Position numbers and translations under genes: made by a program
Notes under the pieces: model-generated
The model's database searches: none
The model's input: only the letters and a program-made list of their open reading frames with translations
What the model was told of the DNA's origin: nothing
Shown here: one piece after another, positions 20,303 through 30,647 of the stretch
Position numbering within the stretch: the stretch's first letter is position 1
How the letters are laid out: each line of letters starts with the position of its first letter
Origin: Mixta tenebrionis
GTDB lineage: Bacteria; Pseudomonadota; Gammaproteobacteria; Enterobacterales; Enterobacteriaceae
Reading direction: 5' to 3'
Assembly: GCF_006517625.1 (NCBI RefSeq)
Contig: NZ_VHQI01000008.1
Span: 13,050 to 77,049 of the forward strand
Length of the DNA: 64,000 bases

Positions 20303-21553
20303 ATGCAGCACCAGATCCTTTACTGGCTTAATCACTTCGGCGTGCCTTACGCAACACCGCTTTCGCTAGCCGCAGTCGTGGCGATTATCCTGCTAATTTC
20401 GCTGATCGTGCACCTATTGCTGCACCGCGTACTGCTGCCGCTGCTGAAGCGCCGCGCTTACGCCTCCAGCTATCAGTGGCCGAAATCATTAATCGATAAC
20501 CTTCTGTTCAACCGCTTTGCCCTGCTATTACAGGGCGTACTGCTGAATATTCAGGCCAGCCTGTTTTTACATGACGGCGAACCGCTGTATGCCATTTTGC
20601 TGGTCATCTCCCAGGTCTGGATGATGCTGTTCACGCTGCTGGTGCTCTTTTCGCTGCTGGATATCCTGCTGGAACTGTCAGCCGACAGCGCTATCGCCCA
20701 TCAGCTGCCGCTGCGCGGCATTTTCCAGAGTATTAAGCTGGTAGCGGCGATTCTGTTCGCCATCATGATCATCTCGCTGCTGTTGGGTAAATCGCCGCTG
20801 GTGCTGATTACCGGGCTGGGTGCGATGACCGCGGTGCTGATGCTGGTATTTAAAGATCCCATTCTGGGGCTGGTGGCAGGAATTCAGCTTTCCGCTAACG
20901 ATATGCTGAAGCTTAACGACTGGCTGGATATGCCCAAATATGGCGCGGACGGCGCGGTTATCGATATTGGCCTGACGACGGTAAAAGTGCGCAACTGGGA
21001 TAATACTATTACCACGATTCCCACCTATGCGCTGATTGCCGATTCATTTAAAAACTGGCGCGGTATGTCAGAGTCGGGCGGACGCCGTATTAAACGCAGC
21101 CTGAATATTGATACCACCAGCATCCATTTTCTTAGCGAAGATGAACTGGCGGCGTTGCAGCGCGCGCAGCTGTTAGCGCCCTATATCGATCAAAAAATCG
21201 CTGAGGTTTCCCGGCATAACGCTGAACTAAGCTGCGACCTGAGCACGCCGCTGAACGGGCGCCATTTAACCAACGTCGGCACCTTCCGCGCCTGGCTCGA
21301 AGCCTGGCTGCGTAATCACCCGGAAATCCATCAAAATATGACGCTGATGGTGCGCCAGCTGGCGCCCGGTTCTGATGGCCTGCCGCTGGAAGTGTACGCT
21401 TTTACTAACACGACCGTCTGGCTTGAATATGAGCGTATCCAGTCCGATATTTTCGATCATATTTACGCCGTTCTGCCAGCCTTTGGCCTGCGCGTGCATC
21501 AGACCCCAACCGGTCACGATATGCAGCTGCTCAGCGCTTCGGTAGTAAAATAA
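20303..21553 (+). CDS. mscM: MscM/YbdG-type small-conductance mechanosensitive channel
   Basis: A 416-aa inner-membrane protein close in length to E. coli YbdG (415 aa). It has five N-terminal hydrophobic segments (to about residue 180). The conserved MscS core [21 protein letters not shown] lines the pore, followed by the beta domain ([39 protein letters not shown]). It would release small solutes or ions on hypo-osmotic stress. GGGAG precedes the ATG. In E. coli ybdG lies elsewhere and malZ occupies this position. Confidence 0.88.
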   Translation: MQHQILYWLNHFGVPYATPLSLAAVVAIILLISLIVHLLLHRVLLPLLKRRAYASSYQWPKSLIDNLLFNRFALLLQGVLLNIQASLFLHDGEPLYAILLVISQVWMMLFTLLVLFSLLDILLELSADSAIAHQLPLRGIFQSIKLVAAILFAIMIISLLLGKSPLVLITGLGAMTAVLMLVFKDPILGLVAGIQLSANDMLKLNDWLDMPKYGADGAVIDIGLTTVKVRNWDNTITTIPTYALIADSFKNWRGMSESGGRRIKRSLNIDTTSIHFLSEDELAALQRAQLLAPYIDQKIAEVSRHNAELSCDLSTPLNGRHLTNVGTFRAWLEAWLRNHPEIHQNMTLMVRQLAPGSDGLPLEVYAFTNTTVWLEYERIQSDIFDHIYAVLPAFGLRVHQTPTGHDMQLLSASVVK

Positions 21554-21582
21554 CGCCGTCAGCGCATCAAAACAGAGAAAAA

Positions 21583-21608
21583 AATAAGCCGCATCGCTGC
21601 GGCTTATT
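21583..21608. terminator. Bidirectional terminator between mscM and proY
   Basis: A perfect 11-bp stem AATAAGCCGCA / TGCGGCTTATT with a 4-nt loop and an A-run upstream (21579-21584) serves the convergent genes. Confidence 0.9.
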
Positions 21609-21614
21609 TATTGG

Positions 21615-22964
21615 TTACGCTTTTTTCACCAGCTTATAGCCCGCCAGCAGCAGCACTATCCAGACAGCGCCCACATAAAGCGATACGCGCGTATCCGGGA
21701 AATAGCCGATCATGCCGATAATAAATATCAGAAACAGCACGCCGAAGGCCGCGGTATAGCTGCCGCCGGGCAACGCGAACTTCAGCGCCTGCGCCTGCTG
21801 CCTGCTCAGGGTGCGACGGAAAGCAATCTGCGAGCAGAGAATCATGATCCATACCCAGACGGTAGCAAAGGTTGCCAGCGAAGCGATCACCAGGAACACT
21901 TTTTCCGGCATCAGGTAGTTAAGATAAACCGCGATCAGCATCGCCAGCATCATTACCACCACCGTAACCCACGGAATGCCGCGCCCGGAGACCTTCATAA
22001 ACACTTTCGGCGCGTGGCCCTGCTGCGCCATGCCGTGCAGCATACGTCCCACGCCGAACACATCGCTGTTAATGGCCGACAGCGACGCGGTAAGCACCAC
22101 GAAGTTCAGAATCGACGCCGCCGCGGCAATGCCCAGATGCTGGAAGGTTAAAACAAAGGGGCTGCCCTGGGTGCCGACCTGATTCCAGGGGTAGATCGAC
22201 ATAATGACAAACAGCGTACCGACATAAAAAACCAAAATACGCCACGGCACCGAGTTAATAGCGCGCGGTATCGATTTCTCCGGATCTTCCGCCTCGCCGG
22301 CGGTGATGCCGATAATTTCAATGCCGCCGTAGGCGAACATCACCATCTGCAGCGATAGCAGCATGCCCACCACGCCATGAGCGAAGAAGCCGCCGTTGGT
22401 CCAGAGATTGCTGATGCCGGTAGGCTGACCGCCATTGCCGATTCCCCAGATAATCATCCCGAAGCCCGCCACGATCATAATAATGATGGTGGCCACCTTA
22501 AAGAAGGAGAACCAAAACTCAACCTCGCCGAATACCTTGACGCTCATCAGGTTAACGCCGCCGATAATCAGCACCACGCTCAGCACCCAGATCCAGTGCG
22601 GCACCTCCGGAAACCAGACGCCCATATAGATGCCAAAAGCGGTAACGTCGGCAATAGCGACGATCAGGATCTCAAAGCAGTAGGTCCAGCCGGTGATATA
22701 GCCGGCCATTGGCCCAAGGTAATCCTGCGCGTAGCGCGAAAATGAGCTGGACTGCGGGTTATTAACGGACATTTCGCCCAGCGCGCGCATGATGATATAA
22801 GCGACCACGCCGCCGATGATATAGGCCAGCAGAACGCTCGGCCCGGCCATTTTAATGGCATCGGCAGAACCGTAGAACAGCCCGGTACCAATCGCCGAAC
22901 CCAGCGCCATAAAACGGATATGGCGCGTGCTCAGTCCCCGTTTGAGCTTATTGGTTTCTTGCAT
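21615..22964 (-). CDS. proY: Amino-acid permease, ProY type
   Basis: A 449-aa APC-superfamily transporter with 12 predicted membrane helices. The N-terminus [20 protein letters not shown] and the block [20 protein letters not shown] match E. coli ProY almost residue for residue. ProY is described as a cryptic proline-specific permease. It lies downstream of brnQ as in E. coli, but a strong terminator sits between them, so proY probably has its own promoter. Confidence 0.92.
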   Translation of the reverse strand: MQETNKLKRGLSTRHIRFMALGSAIGTGLFYGSADAIKMAGPSVLLAYIIGGVVAYIIMRALGEMSVNNPQSSSFSRYAQDYLGPMAGYITGWTYCFEILIVAIADVTAFGIYMGVWFPEVPHWIWVLSVVLIIGGVNLMSVKVFGEVEFWFSFFKVATIIIMIVAGFGMIIWGIGNGGQPTGISNLWTNGGFFAHGVVGMLLSLQMVMFAYGGIEIIGITAGEAEDPEKSIPRAINSVPWRILVFYVGTLFVIMSIYPWNQVGTQGSPFVLTFQHLGIAAAASILNFVVLTASLSAINSDVFGVGRMLHGMAQQGHAPKVFMKVSGRGIPWVTVVVMMLAMLIAVYLNYLMPEKVFLVIASLATFATVWVWIMILCSQIAFRRTLSRQQAQALKFALPGGSYTAAFGVLFLIFIIGMIGYFPDTRVSLYVGAVWIVLLLAGYKLVKKA

Positions 22965-22985
22965 AGTGACATCTTACCTGTGGAA

Positions 22986-23013
22986 ATGAAAAACCACGGG
23001 CGGGCCCGTGGTT
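22986..23013 (-). terminator. Terminator of brnQ
   Basis: On the minus strand AACCACGGGC / GCCCGTGGTT is followed by TTTCATTTCC, giving TTTTT at the base of the stem. It lies 20 nt past the brnQ stop. Confidence 0.85.
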
Positions 23014-23032
23014 ATACCGAAATGTATCAGGA

Positions 23033-24352
23033 TTAATGATGCGCGCTGACCGGCTGCGGCCCCATCAGGCGATCGGCGACCACCACGATAGCCAGCATCG
23101 CCAGTGAAGGCGGCAGCCAGGCCAGCCCCTGTTCGGCCAGCGGCAGATGCTGACTAATGGCAGGCAGCGCATCTTTAAAGCCAGTGCTTTTAATCGCGTC
23201 GATGATACCAAATACCAGGCTGACAAGCATGGTCGGCGCCACGATGCGTGAGTTTTTATTCCACCAGCTCAGGGTAAAGCTCAGCACAATCAGCACGATG
23301 CAGGGCGGATAGATCGCCGTCAGCACCGGGATGGAGATCTGAATCAAATGGCTCAGGCCAAGATTTGACACCACCATTGAGAACAGGCCGAGAATAAATA
23401 CCAGCGTCTTATAGGAGAACGGCAGGTACTGAGCAAAGAACTCCGCACAGGCGCAGGTCAGGCCCACCGCCGTCACCATACAGGCGATAAAGATCAGCGC
23501 CGCCAGGAAGAAGCTGCCCATGCCGCCGAAGGTATGCTGCACGTAAGCGTGCAGGATCGCAGCGCCGTTGGCATTCTGATCCGCCAGCGAACCGCTGCCG
23601 GCGCCCAGCTTAAACAGGCTGAGATAGACCAGCGTCAGGCCGACGCCTGCGATAATGCCCGCCAGAATAGTGTAACGCGTCAGCAGGCTCGCCTCTTCCA
23701 CGCCGCGGGAACGCGCGGCGTTAACGATAACGATGCCGAACACCAGCGCGCCCAGCGTATCCATCGTGAGATAGCCGTTAACGAAGCCGCTGGAAAACGC
23801 CGCGTTTTGATACGCGTCGGTTGCCGTAATCGAGACTCCCGCCGGCCACAGCAGCGCGGCGACGCCCAGAATCACCAGCGCGACGATTTTCAGCGGCGCG
23901 AGGATATGGCCCACCGTATCCAGCAGCTTACCGGGATAGAGCGATACGCCAATGACCAGCGCGAAATAGATCAGGCTGTAGATAAGCAGCGGCAGCGGGC
24001 CGTCGCCGGTTAACGGCGCAATGCCGATTTCAAAGGAAACGGTGGCGGTACGCGGCGTGGCGAACAGCGGCCCTACGGCAAGGTAACAGACCGTCGCCAG
24101 CAGAATGCCCGCCGCTTTGCCGATCGGCGTGCTGAGCGCATCGATACCGCCGCCTACGCGCGCCAGCGCGATAACCGTCATAACCGGAAGCCCGACGGCG
24201 GTAACCAGGAAACCGAGCGCCGCAGTCCAGACGTGCTCGCCTGACTGCAAACCAACCATCGGAGGAAAAATAATATTGCCTGCGCCAACAAACAGGGCAA
24301 AAGTCATAAAGCCCAGCGCAATGATGTCTTTCGACGTTAAACGATGTGTCAT
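23033..24352 (-). CDS. brnQ: Branched-chain amino acid:cation symporter BrnQ
   Basis: A 439-aa inner-membrane carrier for Leu/Ile/Val (LIV-II system), the same length as E. coli BrnQ, with 12 hydrophobic segments. Hallmarks are [20 protein letters not shown] and [20 protein letters not shown]. It lies next to proY and on the phoR side, as in E. coli. Confidence 0.95.
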   Translation of the reverse strand: MTHRLTSKDIIALGFMTFALFVGAGNIIFPPMVGLQSGEHVWTAALGFLVTAVGLPVMTVIALARVGGGIDALSTPIGKAAGILLATVCYLAVGPLFATPRTATVSFEIGIAPLTGDGPLPLLIYSLIYFALVIGVSLYPGKLLDTVGHILAPLKIVALVILGVAALLWPAGVSITATDAYQNAAFSSGFVNGYLTMDTLGALVFGIVIVNAARSRGVEEASLLTRYTILAGIIAGVGLTLVYLSLFKLGAGSGSLADQNANGAAILHAYVQHTFGGMGSFFLAALIFIACMVTAVGLTCACAEFFAQYLPFSYKTLVFILGLFSMVVSNLGLSHLIQISIPVLTAIYPPCIVLIVLSFTLSWWNKNSRIVAPTMLVSLVFGIIDAIKSTGFKDALPAISQHLPLAEQGLAWLPPSLAMLAIVVVADRLMGPQPVSAHH

Positions 24353-24452
24353 AGAACTGTATTGCCTGCTACTGATGTTGCGGTGGATGTGGTGTTAAGT
24401 CTTATCGCACCCTCTCTGCGCTAAAATGATCGATTCAAACAATAACCGGAGT

Positions 24453-24644
24453 TTATGCATCGTCACGACGTGGGGCGCAGTGGTTTTGAGCTGCTTTATT
24501 CTTTTCACAGAGGGAAACCGCGATAAGGAGAATAAGTAAAACGTTTATAGCGGCGAAAGGCAATACAGGTTTGGAAAAGCAGAACGATATAGTGAATATA
24601 AGTGCCAGGGTAGATAATCGCTTCAAAGTATGCCGCAAGCACAT
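24453..24644 (-). CDS. Possible small two-span membrane protein (doubtful)
   Basis: A 63-codon frame starting MCLRHTLKRL with two adjacent hydrophobic segments of about 14 and 17 residues and a polar basic/acidic tail ending RRDDA. The base composition is lower in GC than neighbouring genes. There is no clear Shine-Dalgarno (only GAAAG about 13 nt upstream), and I recognise no family. It could be fortuitous. Confidence 0.22.
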   Translation of the reverse strand: MCLRHTLKRLSTLALIFTISFCFSKPVLPFAAINVLLILLIAVSLCEKNKAAQNHCAPRRDDA

Positions 24645-24711
24645 TACATGATATGACTTTCTTTTCAGCAACGCGGGGTAAATTCCTGCGTTTATCCGCG
24701 CGAAAATGCAC

Positions 24712-24733
24712 AAAAGGCGCGCTTTCACGCGCC
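24712..24733 (-). terminator. Terminator of the MetE-like gene
   Basis: On the minus strand GGCGCG-tgaaag-CGCGCC is followed by TTTTGTGCATTTT, 22 nt past the stop. Confidence 0.75.
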
Positions 24734-24755
24734 TGACTGCACAAATTTACGCCAG

Positions 24756-25859
24756 TTACCAGACGTTTTTCGCGATATCCACCACCAAACGCAGTTTTTC
24801 CCACTGCTGCGCCTCGCTGAGGTTATTTCCCTCTTCCGTTGAAGCGAAACCGCACTGCGGACTCAGGCAAATTTGGTTAATATCCACATACTGCGTGGCT
24901 TCTTTAATACGCGCTTTGACGCTCTGCGCATCTTCCAGCTCGCCCTGCTTGGTGGTAATCAGCCCCAGCACTACCTGCTGATGGCCCGGCCTGATAAAGC
25001 GCAGCGGTTCGAAGCCGCCGGAACGTTCGTTATCGTACTCCAGGAAGAACGCATCGACATTTACCCCGCCGAAAAGAATTTCCGCCACCGGCTCATAGCC
25101 GCCTTCAGAGATCCAGGTAGAGCGGAAGTTGCCGCGGCAGACGTGCAGGCCCACGGTAAGATCGGCAGGCTTACCCTGCAGCGCTTTATTCAGCACGCGG
25201 GCATAGATATGCGCCAGCTCCTCAGGGTTGTCGCCGCGCGCGCGAATCTGCTGCTTCTGATCTTCCGAGCAGAGATAGGCCCAGACGGTATCATCCAGCT
25301 GTAAATAGCGGCAGCCGGCGTCGTAAAACGCCTTAATCGCATCGCGATAGGTTTGCGCCAGATCGTCAAAATAGTCCGCCAGATCGGGATAAACCTCAGC
25401 ATCGATCATTTTGCGCCCGCCGCGAAAATGCAGCACGCTGGGGCTGGGGATAGTCATTTTCGCTACCGCATCGCCGCTGATGCTGTTCAGGAAACGAAAA
25501 TCTTCCAGCATCGGATGATCGCCAAAACCGAGCTTGCCGGTAACGCGCACGCCGCGCGCTTTCGTCTGAATACCGTTAAACTGGATGCCCTGCTCCGCTT
25601 CGTAACGCTCCACGCCCTGCAGGCCATCGAAAAAATCGAAGTGCCACCAGGCGCGGCGAAATTCACCATCGGTGACAACCTGTAATCCGGCGGCGCGCTG
25701 CTGTTCAACGACATGACGAATCTCTTCATCTTCGACACGACGCAGCGCGGCGGCGTCGATTTCACCAGCGGCAAACTGCTCACGCGCGCGTTTAACGGCG
25801 GCAGGACGTAAAAAGCTGCCAACCACGTCGGCGCGAAAAGGGGCGGTTGTTCTTTGCAT
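24756..25859 (-). CDS. Cobalamin-independent methionine synthase-like methyltransferase (MetE C-domain family)
   Basis: A 367-aa stand-alone MetE catalytic domain of the YxjG/YxjH type. It probably transfers a methyl group to homocysteine or a related thiol. Zinc-site motifs are present in order: HVC in GLHVCRGN, an acidic residue in FLEYDNERSG and the cysteine in SPQCGFAS. The N-terminal DVVGSFLRP and VTDGEFRR also fit. It lacks the N-terminal half of full MetE (about 750 aa), so the methyl donor may not be triglutamyl-methyl-THF. The ATG at 25859 has AGGAG 9 nt upstream; a TTG three codons earlier abuts the ribosome site and is unlikely. A three-copy MetJ box lies upstream and supports a methionine-pathway role. 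Confidence 0.85.
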   Translation of the reverse strand: MQRTTAPFRADVVGSFLRPAAVKRAREQFAAGEIDAAALRRVEDEEIRHVVEQQRAAGLQVVTDGEFRRAWWHFDFFDGLQGVERYEAEQGIQFNGIQTKARGVRVTGKLGFGDHPMLEDFRFLNSISGDAVAKMTIPSPSVLHFRGGRKMIDAEVYPDLADYFDDLAQTYRDAIKAFYDAGCRYLQLDDTVWAYLCSEDQKQQIRARGDNPEELAHIYARVLNKALQGKPADLTVGLHVCRGNFRSTWISEGGYEPVAEILFGGVNVDAFFLEYDNERSGGFEPLRFIRPGHQQVVLGLITTKQGELEDAQSVKARIKEATQYVDINQICLSPQCGFASTEEGNNLSEAQQWEKLRLVVDIAKNVW

Positions 25860-26256
25860 GTTGTTCAACTCCTGTTACGAGGCGATCCCGCCCCGTTGCT
25901 TTAGCAGTGAAATAGTTTCAGCTTATTATTTTAAGACTTCTGGATGTCTATATGTCTGAAACCAGCGTCGCACGACTTGCATCAGACGGCAAGGGAGGAA
26001 ATTTCATCTTACTTGAAATTTTTTCATCATCGAGGTTAAGCAGAACAGGGGCGCTATCAGCGCCGGCTGCGCTTAGCAAATTATAGTTAACACGCGTGAT
26101 GCTAACCGTGCCGCAAACCGTATACCCGTAGACAAAACGAATCACGCCGGCGCAAAAATTTACCCTCCGCCCTGTAGCAGCTTAATCACCAGTAAAAGCG
26201 TTGACCACTTCAACGGCGCGCCGCCGGGCGCCAAATAAAATCAACTGCGCCCTGGC
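25860..26256. other. Intergenic region holding a methionine-regulated promoter
   Basis: About 400 bases. The left 100 contain the MetJ-type operator and promoter of the minus-strand methyltransferase gene. The rest, up to the 3' end of the PstS-like gene, shows no convincing coding frame. A GC-rich inverted stretch near 26214-26231 may act as a terminator of the phoBR operon. Confidence 0.6.
25923..25957 (-). promoter_or_regulatory. Promoter with three tandem MetJ boxes
   Basis: Read on the + strand, three contiguous 8-mers AGACTTCT (25934-25941), GGATGTCT (25942-25949) and ATATGTCT (25950-25957) match the MetJ met-box AGACGTCT at 7, 6 and 6 of 8 positions. On the minus strand TAGACA (25945-25950) and TAATAA (25923-25928), 16 bp apart, form a plausible -35/-10, so MetJ-SAM would block polymerase. 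They lie 64-98 bp upstream of the start codon. Confidence 0.8.
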
Positions 26257-27177
26257 TCAGAGCGAGAGCAGCGCCCTCGCCTCGGCGATCTGCTGATCGG
26301 AAAGCGGCAGATAGCCCGCCTGACTGACCAGCGCCTGGCCCTCCGGCGACAGCACCTGACGCAGAAACGCGGCGGTCAGCGGCTCCGGCGCCTTGCCCGG
26401 CGCTTTATTGATATAGATATAGAGCGGGCGCGCATAGGGATAGCGGCCGCTGCGAATAGACGCCGCATCGGGCATTACCGCCGCGCCCTGTTTCGCCAGC
26501 GCCAGCATTTTGACGCCGCTGATATGAAAACCGAAGCTGGCGTAGCCGATAGCGTTCAGGTTGCCCGCTACCGCCTGTACCACCGCCGCCGAACCGGGAT
26601 ACTCGCCAACGTCGTTGCGAAAATCGCCGCTGCACAGCGCCTGCTGTTTAAAGTAGCCCCAGGTGCCGGAAGCGGAGTTCCTGCCCAGCCGCTGCAACGG
26701 ACGCTGCCGCCAGCCCGGCTGGGTGAGCTGTAAATCGCCCCAGCTATGCGGCGCGGCGGCGGCTCCGCAGCGGCGCGTCACGGAAAAAATGGCGTCAAGC
26801 TGCTGCGCGTTAAGCTGGGTCAGCGGATTATCCTGATTGACCACCACCACCAGCGCATCCAGCGCCACCGGCACCGCCAGCGGCGGATAGCCGTAGTGAT
26901 GCTCAAACAGCTGACGCTCCGAAGGCTGCATCGGGCGGCTCATAGCGCCCAGCTGCGCGGCCCCGGCGGCCAGCGCGATTGGCGCCGTCGAGGAGCCTGC
27001 CGCCTGTACCTGCACATTAACGCCGGGATATTGCCGGTTAAAGCTTTCGCCCCACAGCGCCATCAGATTGCCCAGGGTATCGGAACCGACGCTGCTGAGG
27101 TTGCCCGCCAGAATCGCGGGCTTAGCCTGCAACGCGCCGGAAAAAAGCAGCAGCGCTGCGATAAGGATGTTTTTCAT
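26257..27177 (-). CDS. PstS-family phosphate-binding periplasmic protein
   Basis: A 306-aa periplasmic binding protein with a Sec signal peptide (cleavage likely after LQA). It carries the PBP-like phosphate-binding blocks VGSDTLGNLMALW, AGSSTAPIALA, GAMSRPM and GRNSASGTWGYF (Ser/Thr contacts to phosphate). It starts 12 nt after phoR in the same direction, so it is presumably part of the PhoB-activated phoB-phoR transcript. No permease or ATPase genes are adjacent. It may deliver phosphate to the PstCAB system encoded elsewhere, or sense it. Confidence 0.88.
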   Translation of the reverse strand: MKNILIAALLLFSGALQAKPAILAGNLSSVGSDTLGNLMALWGESFNRQYPGVNVQVQAAGSSTAPIALAAGAAQLGAMSRPMQPSERQLFEHHYGYPPLAVPVALDALVVVVNQDNPLTQLNAQQLDAIFSVTRRCGAAAAPHSWGDLQLTQPGWRQRPLQRLGRNSASGTWGYFKQQALCSGDFRNDVGEYPGSAAVVQAVAGNLNAIGYASFGFHISGVKMLALAKQGAAVMPDAASIRSGRYPYARPLYIYINKAPGKAPEPLTAAFLRQVLSPEGQALVSQAGYLPLSDQQIAEARALLSL

Positions 27178-27189
27178 GCCTGGCGTCCA

Positions 27190-28509
27190 TCAGGGTTTAC
27201 GCGCCGCATTGTCCGGCAGATGCTGGCTGACAATCAACCTCGGCGGCAGAATAAAGCTAAAGCAGGTTTCTTTATGCGGCTCGCTGGCGATGTTCAGACG
27301 CGCGCCATGATGGCTCAGCGCATGCTTTACAATCGCCAGCCCCAGCCCGCTGCCGCCGGTGGATCGCGATCGCGCCTTATCGACGCGGTAAAAACGCTCG
27401 GTCAGGCGCGGCAAGTGTTCTGGCGCGATGCCCGGCCCGTTATCCTTCACCGCAAACAGCGCGCCCTGTTTATTATGCAGCCAGCTAACCTCAATCCGCG
27501 TCCCTTGCGGCGTATGATTCACCGCGTTATAAACCAGATTGGAGATGGCGCTGCGCAGCTGCTCCTCGTTGCCAAACACCTGCAGATGCGGGTCGCTATG
27601 GAAAGCGATTTGATGGCGGCCGTTGCTGAGGGTTTCCGCCTCGCGCTGCAGCAGACGCAGCATCATCGGCACATCCACCTTCTCCGCCAGATCGATAGCG
27701 GGCGCGGCCTCGATGCGCGACAGCGTCAGCAGCTGCTTCACCAGGCCATCCATGCGCCGCGTCTGCTCCTGCATGGTTTGCAGCGCCTTTTCACGCGCTT
27801 TGCCCTCCAGCACCGCGTCGCTCATCATCTCCAGATAGCCCTGCAACACCGTCAGCGGCGTACGTAGCTCATGGCTGACATTGGCAAAAAAGTTGCGCCG
27901 CGCCCCTTCCAGCTGATGCATCTGCGTCACGTCGCGCGCCACCAGCAGCCACTGGCCTTCGCTGTAGGGCATCACGCGAAACTCCATATGCAGCTGGTTA
28001 TTCATTACCAGCGTCAGCGGACGGGCAAAATCCTGCCGGCGCAGGTAGCGTGAGAATTCCGGGTAGCGCAGCAGATTGAGGATATTCTGGCCGTTATCTT
28101 CCGGCCAGCGCAGCCCCAGATGCTGCTGCGCCAGACCGTTACACCAGAAAATCGTCCCTTCATCGGTGGTCAGCACTACCGCGTCGGGCAGCGACTCCGC
28201 GCCGCTGCGAAAGCGCTTAATCAGGTTGCCCAGCTCGCGACGACGCCGACGGTTACGCAGCTGCATCTGATAGAGCCCGTAAAACAGCGGCTCCCAGCTC
28301 GCCTGGCCGGTGGGCGGCGTCATGGTGCGGTCGATCCACAGCCAGTGCGACAGGCGCAGCAGATTCCAGAAATGCCAGCCCAGCAGCAGCAGCACCGCGG
28401 CCAGCAGAAACCAGGGCAGCCCGCCGGCCAGCAGGCCGAGCAGCAGCGCCGGCAGGCAAACCAGCAGCAGTTCCAGCAACAGTCTCTTCCAGGAGAGGCG
28501 TTCCAGCAC
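27190..28509 (-). CDS. phoR: Phosphate regulon sensor histidine kinase PhoR
   Basis: A 439-aa membrane kinase (E. coli 431). Two N-terminal hydrophobic segments are followed by a PAS domain ([23 protein letters not shown] trimmed core [14 protein letters not shown]), the H-box [20 protein letters not shown], and the N/G boxes [17 protein letters not shown] and [10 protein letters not shown]. It phosphorylates PhoB under phosphate limitation, controlled through PstSCAB-PhoU. It lies 14 nt after phoB. Confidence 0.97.
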   Translation of the reverse strand: MLERLSWKRLLLELLLVCLPALLLGLLAGGLPWFLLAAVLLLLGWHFWNLLRLSHWLWIDRTMTPPTGQASWEPLFYGLYQMQLRNRRRRRELGNLIKRFRSGAESLPDAVVLTTDEGTIFWCNGLAQQHLGLRWPEDNGQNILNLLRYPEFSRYLRRQDFARPLTLVMNNQLHMEFRVMPYSEGQWLLVARDVTQMHQLEGARRNFFANVSHELRTPLTVLQGYLEMMSDAVLEGKAREKALQTMQEQTRRMDGLVKQLLTLSRIEAAPAIDLAEKVDVPMMLRLLQREAETLSNGRHQIAFHSDPHLQVFGNEEQLRSAISNLVYNAVNHTPQGTRIEVSWLHNKQGALFAVKDNGPGIAPEHLPRLTERFYRVDKARSRSTGGSGLGLAIVKHALSHHGARLNIASEPHKETCFSFILPPRLIVSQHLPDNAARKP

Positions 28510-28523
28510 GAGGCAGACTCCGA

Positions 28524-29213
28524 TCAGTAACGAGCGGAGAAACGATACCCCGTTCCGCGCACGGTTTGCACCATTCGATCGTGTCCGGTCAGCTCCAGCG
28601 CCTTGCGCAGGCGGCGAATATGCACGTCCACCGTCCGATCTTCCACATAGACGTTGGTGCCCCAGACGTTATTCAGCAGCTGTTCACGACTGTAAACGCG
28701 CTCCGGGTGGGTCATAAAGAAGTGCAGCAGCTTATATTCGGTCGGCCCCATTTCCAGCGGCGTGGTAGCAGACATCACGCGATGCGAAGAAGGATCGAGG
28801 CTCAGCCCCTGAATCTCAATCACCTCTTCCACCGCCATCGGCGAAATGCGGCGCATCACCGCTTTAATCCGCGCTACCAGCTCTTTGGGGGAAAAAGGTT
28901 TGGTGATGTAATCGTCGGCGCCCACTTCCAGGCCGCGTACGCGATCTTCCTCTTCGCCGCGCGCCGTCAGCATCATCACCGGAATATCGCGCGTCATCGC
29001 CTCGCGTTTAAGATGCTTAATAAACTGAATGCCGCTGCCGCCCGGCAGCATCCAGTCCAGCAGGATCAGATCGGGCCAGGGTTCGATAAGCAGGTTGACG
29101 GCGCTGTCGTAATCATCCGCCTCGATCGGTTGATAATCGTTCTGTTCCAGCACGAAACATAACATCTCTCTGATAGGGGCCTCATCTTCGACAACCAGAA
29201 TGCGCTTAGCCAT
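28524..29213 (-). CDS. phoB: Phosphate regulon response regulator PhoB
   Basis: A 229-aa OmpR-type regulator, identical in length to E. coli PhoB. The receiver domain has acidic pocket E9/D10 and phospho-acceptor Asp53 (LLDWMLPG). The winged-helix domain ends [12 protein letters not shown] and [10 protein letters not shown]. It is autoregulated through the Pho box upstream and diverges from sbcD. Confidence 0.98.
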   Translation of the reverse strand: MAKRILVVEDEAPIREMLCFVLEQNDYQPIEADDYDSAVNLLIEPWPDLILLDWMLPGGSGIQFIKHLKREAMTRDIPVMMLTARGEEEDRVRGLEVGADDYITKPFSPKELVARIKAVMRRISPMAVEEVIEIQGLSLDPSSHRVMSATTPLEMGPTEYKLLHFFMTHPERVYSREQLLNNVWGTNVYVEDRTVDVHIRRLRKALELTGHDRMVQTVRGTGYRFSARY

Positions 29214-29266
29214 TATTGCTCCTGCGAATGTGACGCGCTGTCACGGGAATGTGCGGCGTCATTATG

Positions 29267-29292
29267 CGTCAGTTTTATGACAGATTTATGAA
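29267..29292 (-). promoter_or_regulatory. Pho box upstream of phoB
   Basis: On the minus strand CTGTCATAAAACTGACG (29267-29283) matches the PhoB consensus of two 7-bp CTGTCAT-type repeats 11 bp apart. A third, weaker repeat (TTTCATAAAT) lies on the distal side. It is followed by GCATAATGAC. It implies positive autoregulation of phoB-phoR and the PstS-like gene. Confidence 0.88.
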
Positions 29293-29417
29293 AAATGCAC
29301 GGCCTGACCGCGCTGAAAATAACCTTTTTGTAACACTGCCAGCGCGCATTTTCCGTGGTCTGCGCACGGGCTGTGGTTATAATCGCCCGCGGCGTTCTGC
29401 TTTTAGCTGGGAGTTCT

Positions 29418-30647
29418 ATGCGCATTATCCATACTTCGGACTGGCACCTCGGTCAGTTTTTTTATACCCGCAGCCGGGCGGCTGAACACCAGGCCTTTTT
29501 TCGCTGGCTAATCGATCGCGTGGAAGACTATCAGGTGGATGCGGTCATCGTGGCGGGCGACATTTTTGATACCGGCTCGCCGCCCAGCTATGCGCGCGAA
29601 CTTTACCACCGTTTCGTGGTGGATTTACAGCGCACCGGCTGCCAGCTGATTGTGCTGGGCGGCAATCATGATTCCGTCGCCACGCTGAATGAAACGCGCG
29701 CGCTGCTTGCCTGCCTCAATGCTCAGGTGATCGCCGCCGCCAGCGGCGATCCGCAACAGCAGGTGCTGACGCTGACCACGCGCCAGGGCGAGCCGGGCGC
29801 CATTCTCTGCGCCATCCCGTTTCTGCGCCCGCGCGATATAATGCGCAGCCAGGCGGGCCAGTCCGGCAGGCAAAAACAGCTGACGCTGCTGAACGCCATT
29901 ACCGATTACTATCAGCAGAGCTATCACCACGCGCGCGCCCTGAGCCGTCAGGCGGAGCAGCCGCTGCCGGTGATCGCCACCGGCCATCTGACCACCGTCG
30001 GCGTCAGCAAAAGCGATGCGGTGCGCGATATCTATATCGGCACGCTGGACGCCTTTCCGGCGCAGGCGTTTCCGCCCGCCGATTATATCGCGCTGGGCCA
30101 TATTCATCGGCCGCAGCGCATCGCCAACAGCGAGCATATTCGCTACAGCGGATCGCCGCTGCCGCTCAGCTTTGACGAGCTGGGCAGCGAAAAAAGCGTA
30201 TTTCTGGTGAGCTTTGCCGCAGGCCGGCTGGAACAGGTTGAGGCGCTGCCGGTGCCCTGCTTCCAGCCGATGCAAACCATCAGAGGCACGCTGGCGGAGA
30301 TCGAAGCGCAGCTGCGGCCTTTCGCCGATCTCAGCCGCGCGCAGCCGGTCTGGCTCGATATCGAAATCACCACTCAGGAGTATCTGCATAATATGCAGCA
30401 GCATATTCAGGCGCTGACCGCAGAGCTGCCGGTTGAAGTGCTGTTAATGCGCCGCAGCCGTGAACAGCGCGAGCGGGCGCTGGCGCGCCTGCAAAATGAA
30501 ACGCTGAGCGAGCTGAAAGTGGCAGAGGTCTTTGAGCGGCGACTGGAGCAGGAAGCGGAAACGGACGAGGCGCGACTGCAGCGCGTGCGGCACCTGTTCA
30601 GCGCCACCCTGGAACAGCTACAGCAGGGCGAGGAGATCCAGCCGTGA
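29418..30647 (+). CDS. sbcD: SbcCD nuclease, Mre11-like subunit SbcD
   Basis: A 409-aa Mn-dependent nuclease that cuts hairpins and protein-blocked DNA ends with SbcC. Phosphoesterase motifs are [28 protein letters not shown] and ALGHIHRPQ. The start [12 protein letters not shown] was chosen over an extension to 29355 because family members begin here. The stop overlaps the sbcC GTG start (GTGA). Confidence 0.97.
   Translation: MRIIHTSDWHLGQFFYTRSRAAEHQAFFRWLIDRVEDYQVDAVIVAGDIFDTGSPPSYARELYHRFVVDLQRTGCQLIVLGGNHDSVATLNETRALLACLNAQVIAAASGDPQQQVLTLTTRQGEPGAILCAIPFLRPRDIMRSQAGQSGRQKQLTLLNAITDYYQQSYHHARALSRQAEQPLPVIATGHLTTVGVSKSDAVRDIYIGTLDAFPAQAFPPADYIALGHIHRPQRIANSEHIRYSGSPLPLSFDELGSEKSVFLVSFAAGRLEQVEALPVPCFQPMQTIRGTLAEIEAQLRPFADLSRAQPVWLDIEITTQEYLHNMQQHIQALTAELPVEVLLMRRSREQRERALARLQNETLSELKVAEVFERRLEQEAETDEARLQRVRHLFSATLEQLQQGEEIQP

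Larger units (their letters stand above)
24353..24755. other. Intergenic region between brnQ and the MetE-like gene
   Basis: About 400 AT-richer bases. The right end holds the terminator of the methyltransferase gene. A minus-strand frame 24453-24644 could encode a 63-aa protein with two hydrophobic stretches (STLALIFTISFCFS and FAAINVLLILLIAVSLC), but it has no convincing ribosome site. The left part should hold the brnQ promoter. Confidence 0.5.

Noticed and set aside
26746-27867. 373-codon plus-strand open frame
   Set aside because: Spans the PstS-like gene and phoR on the other strand, both firmly identified.
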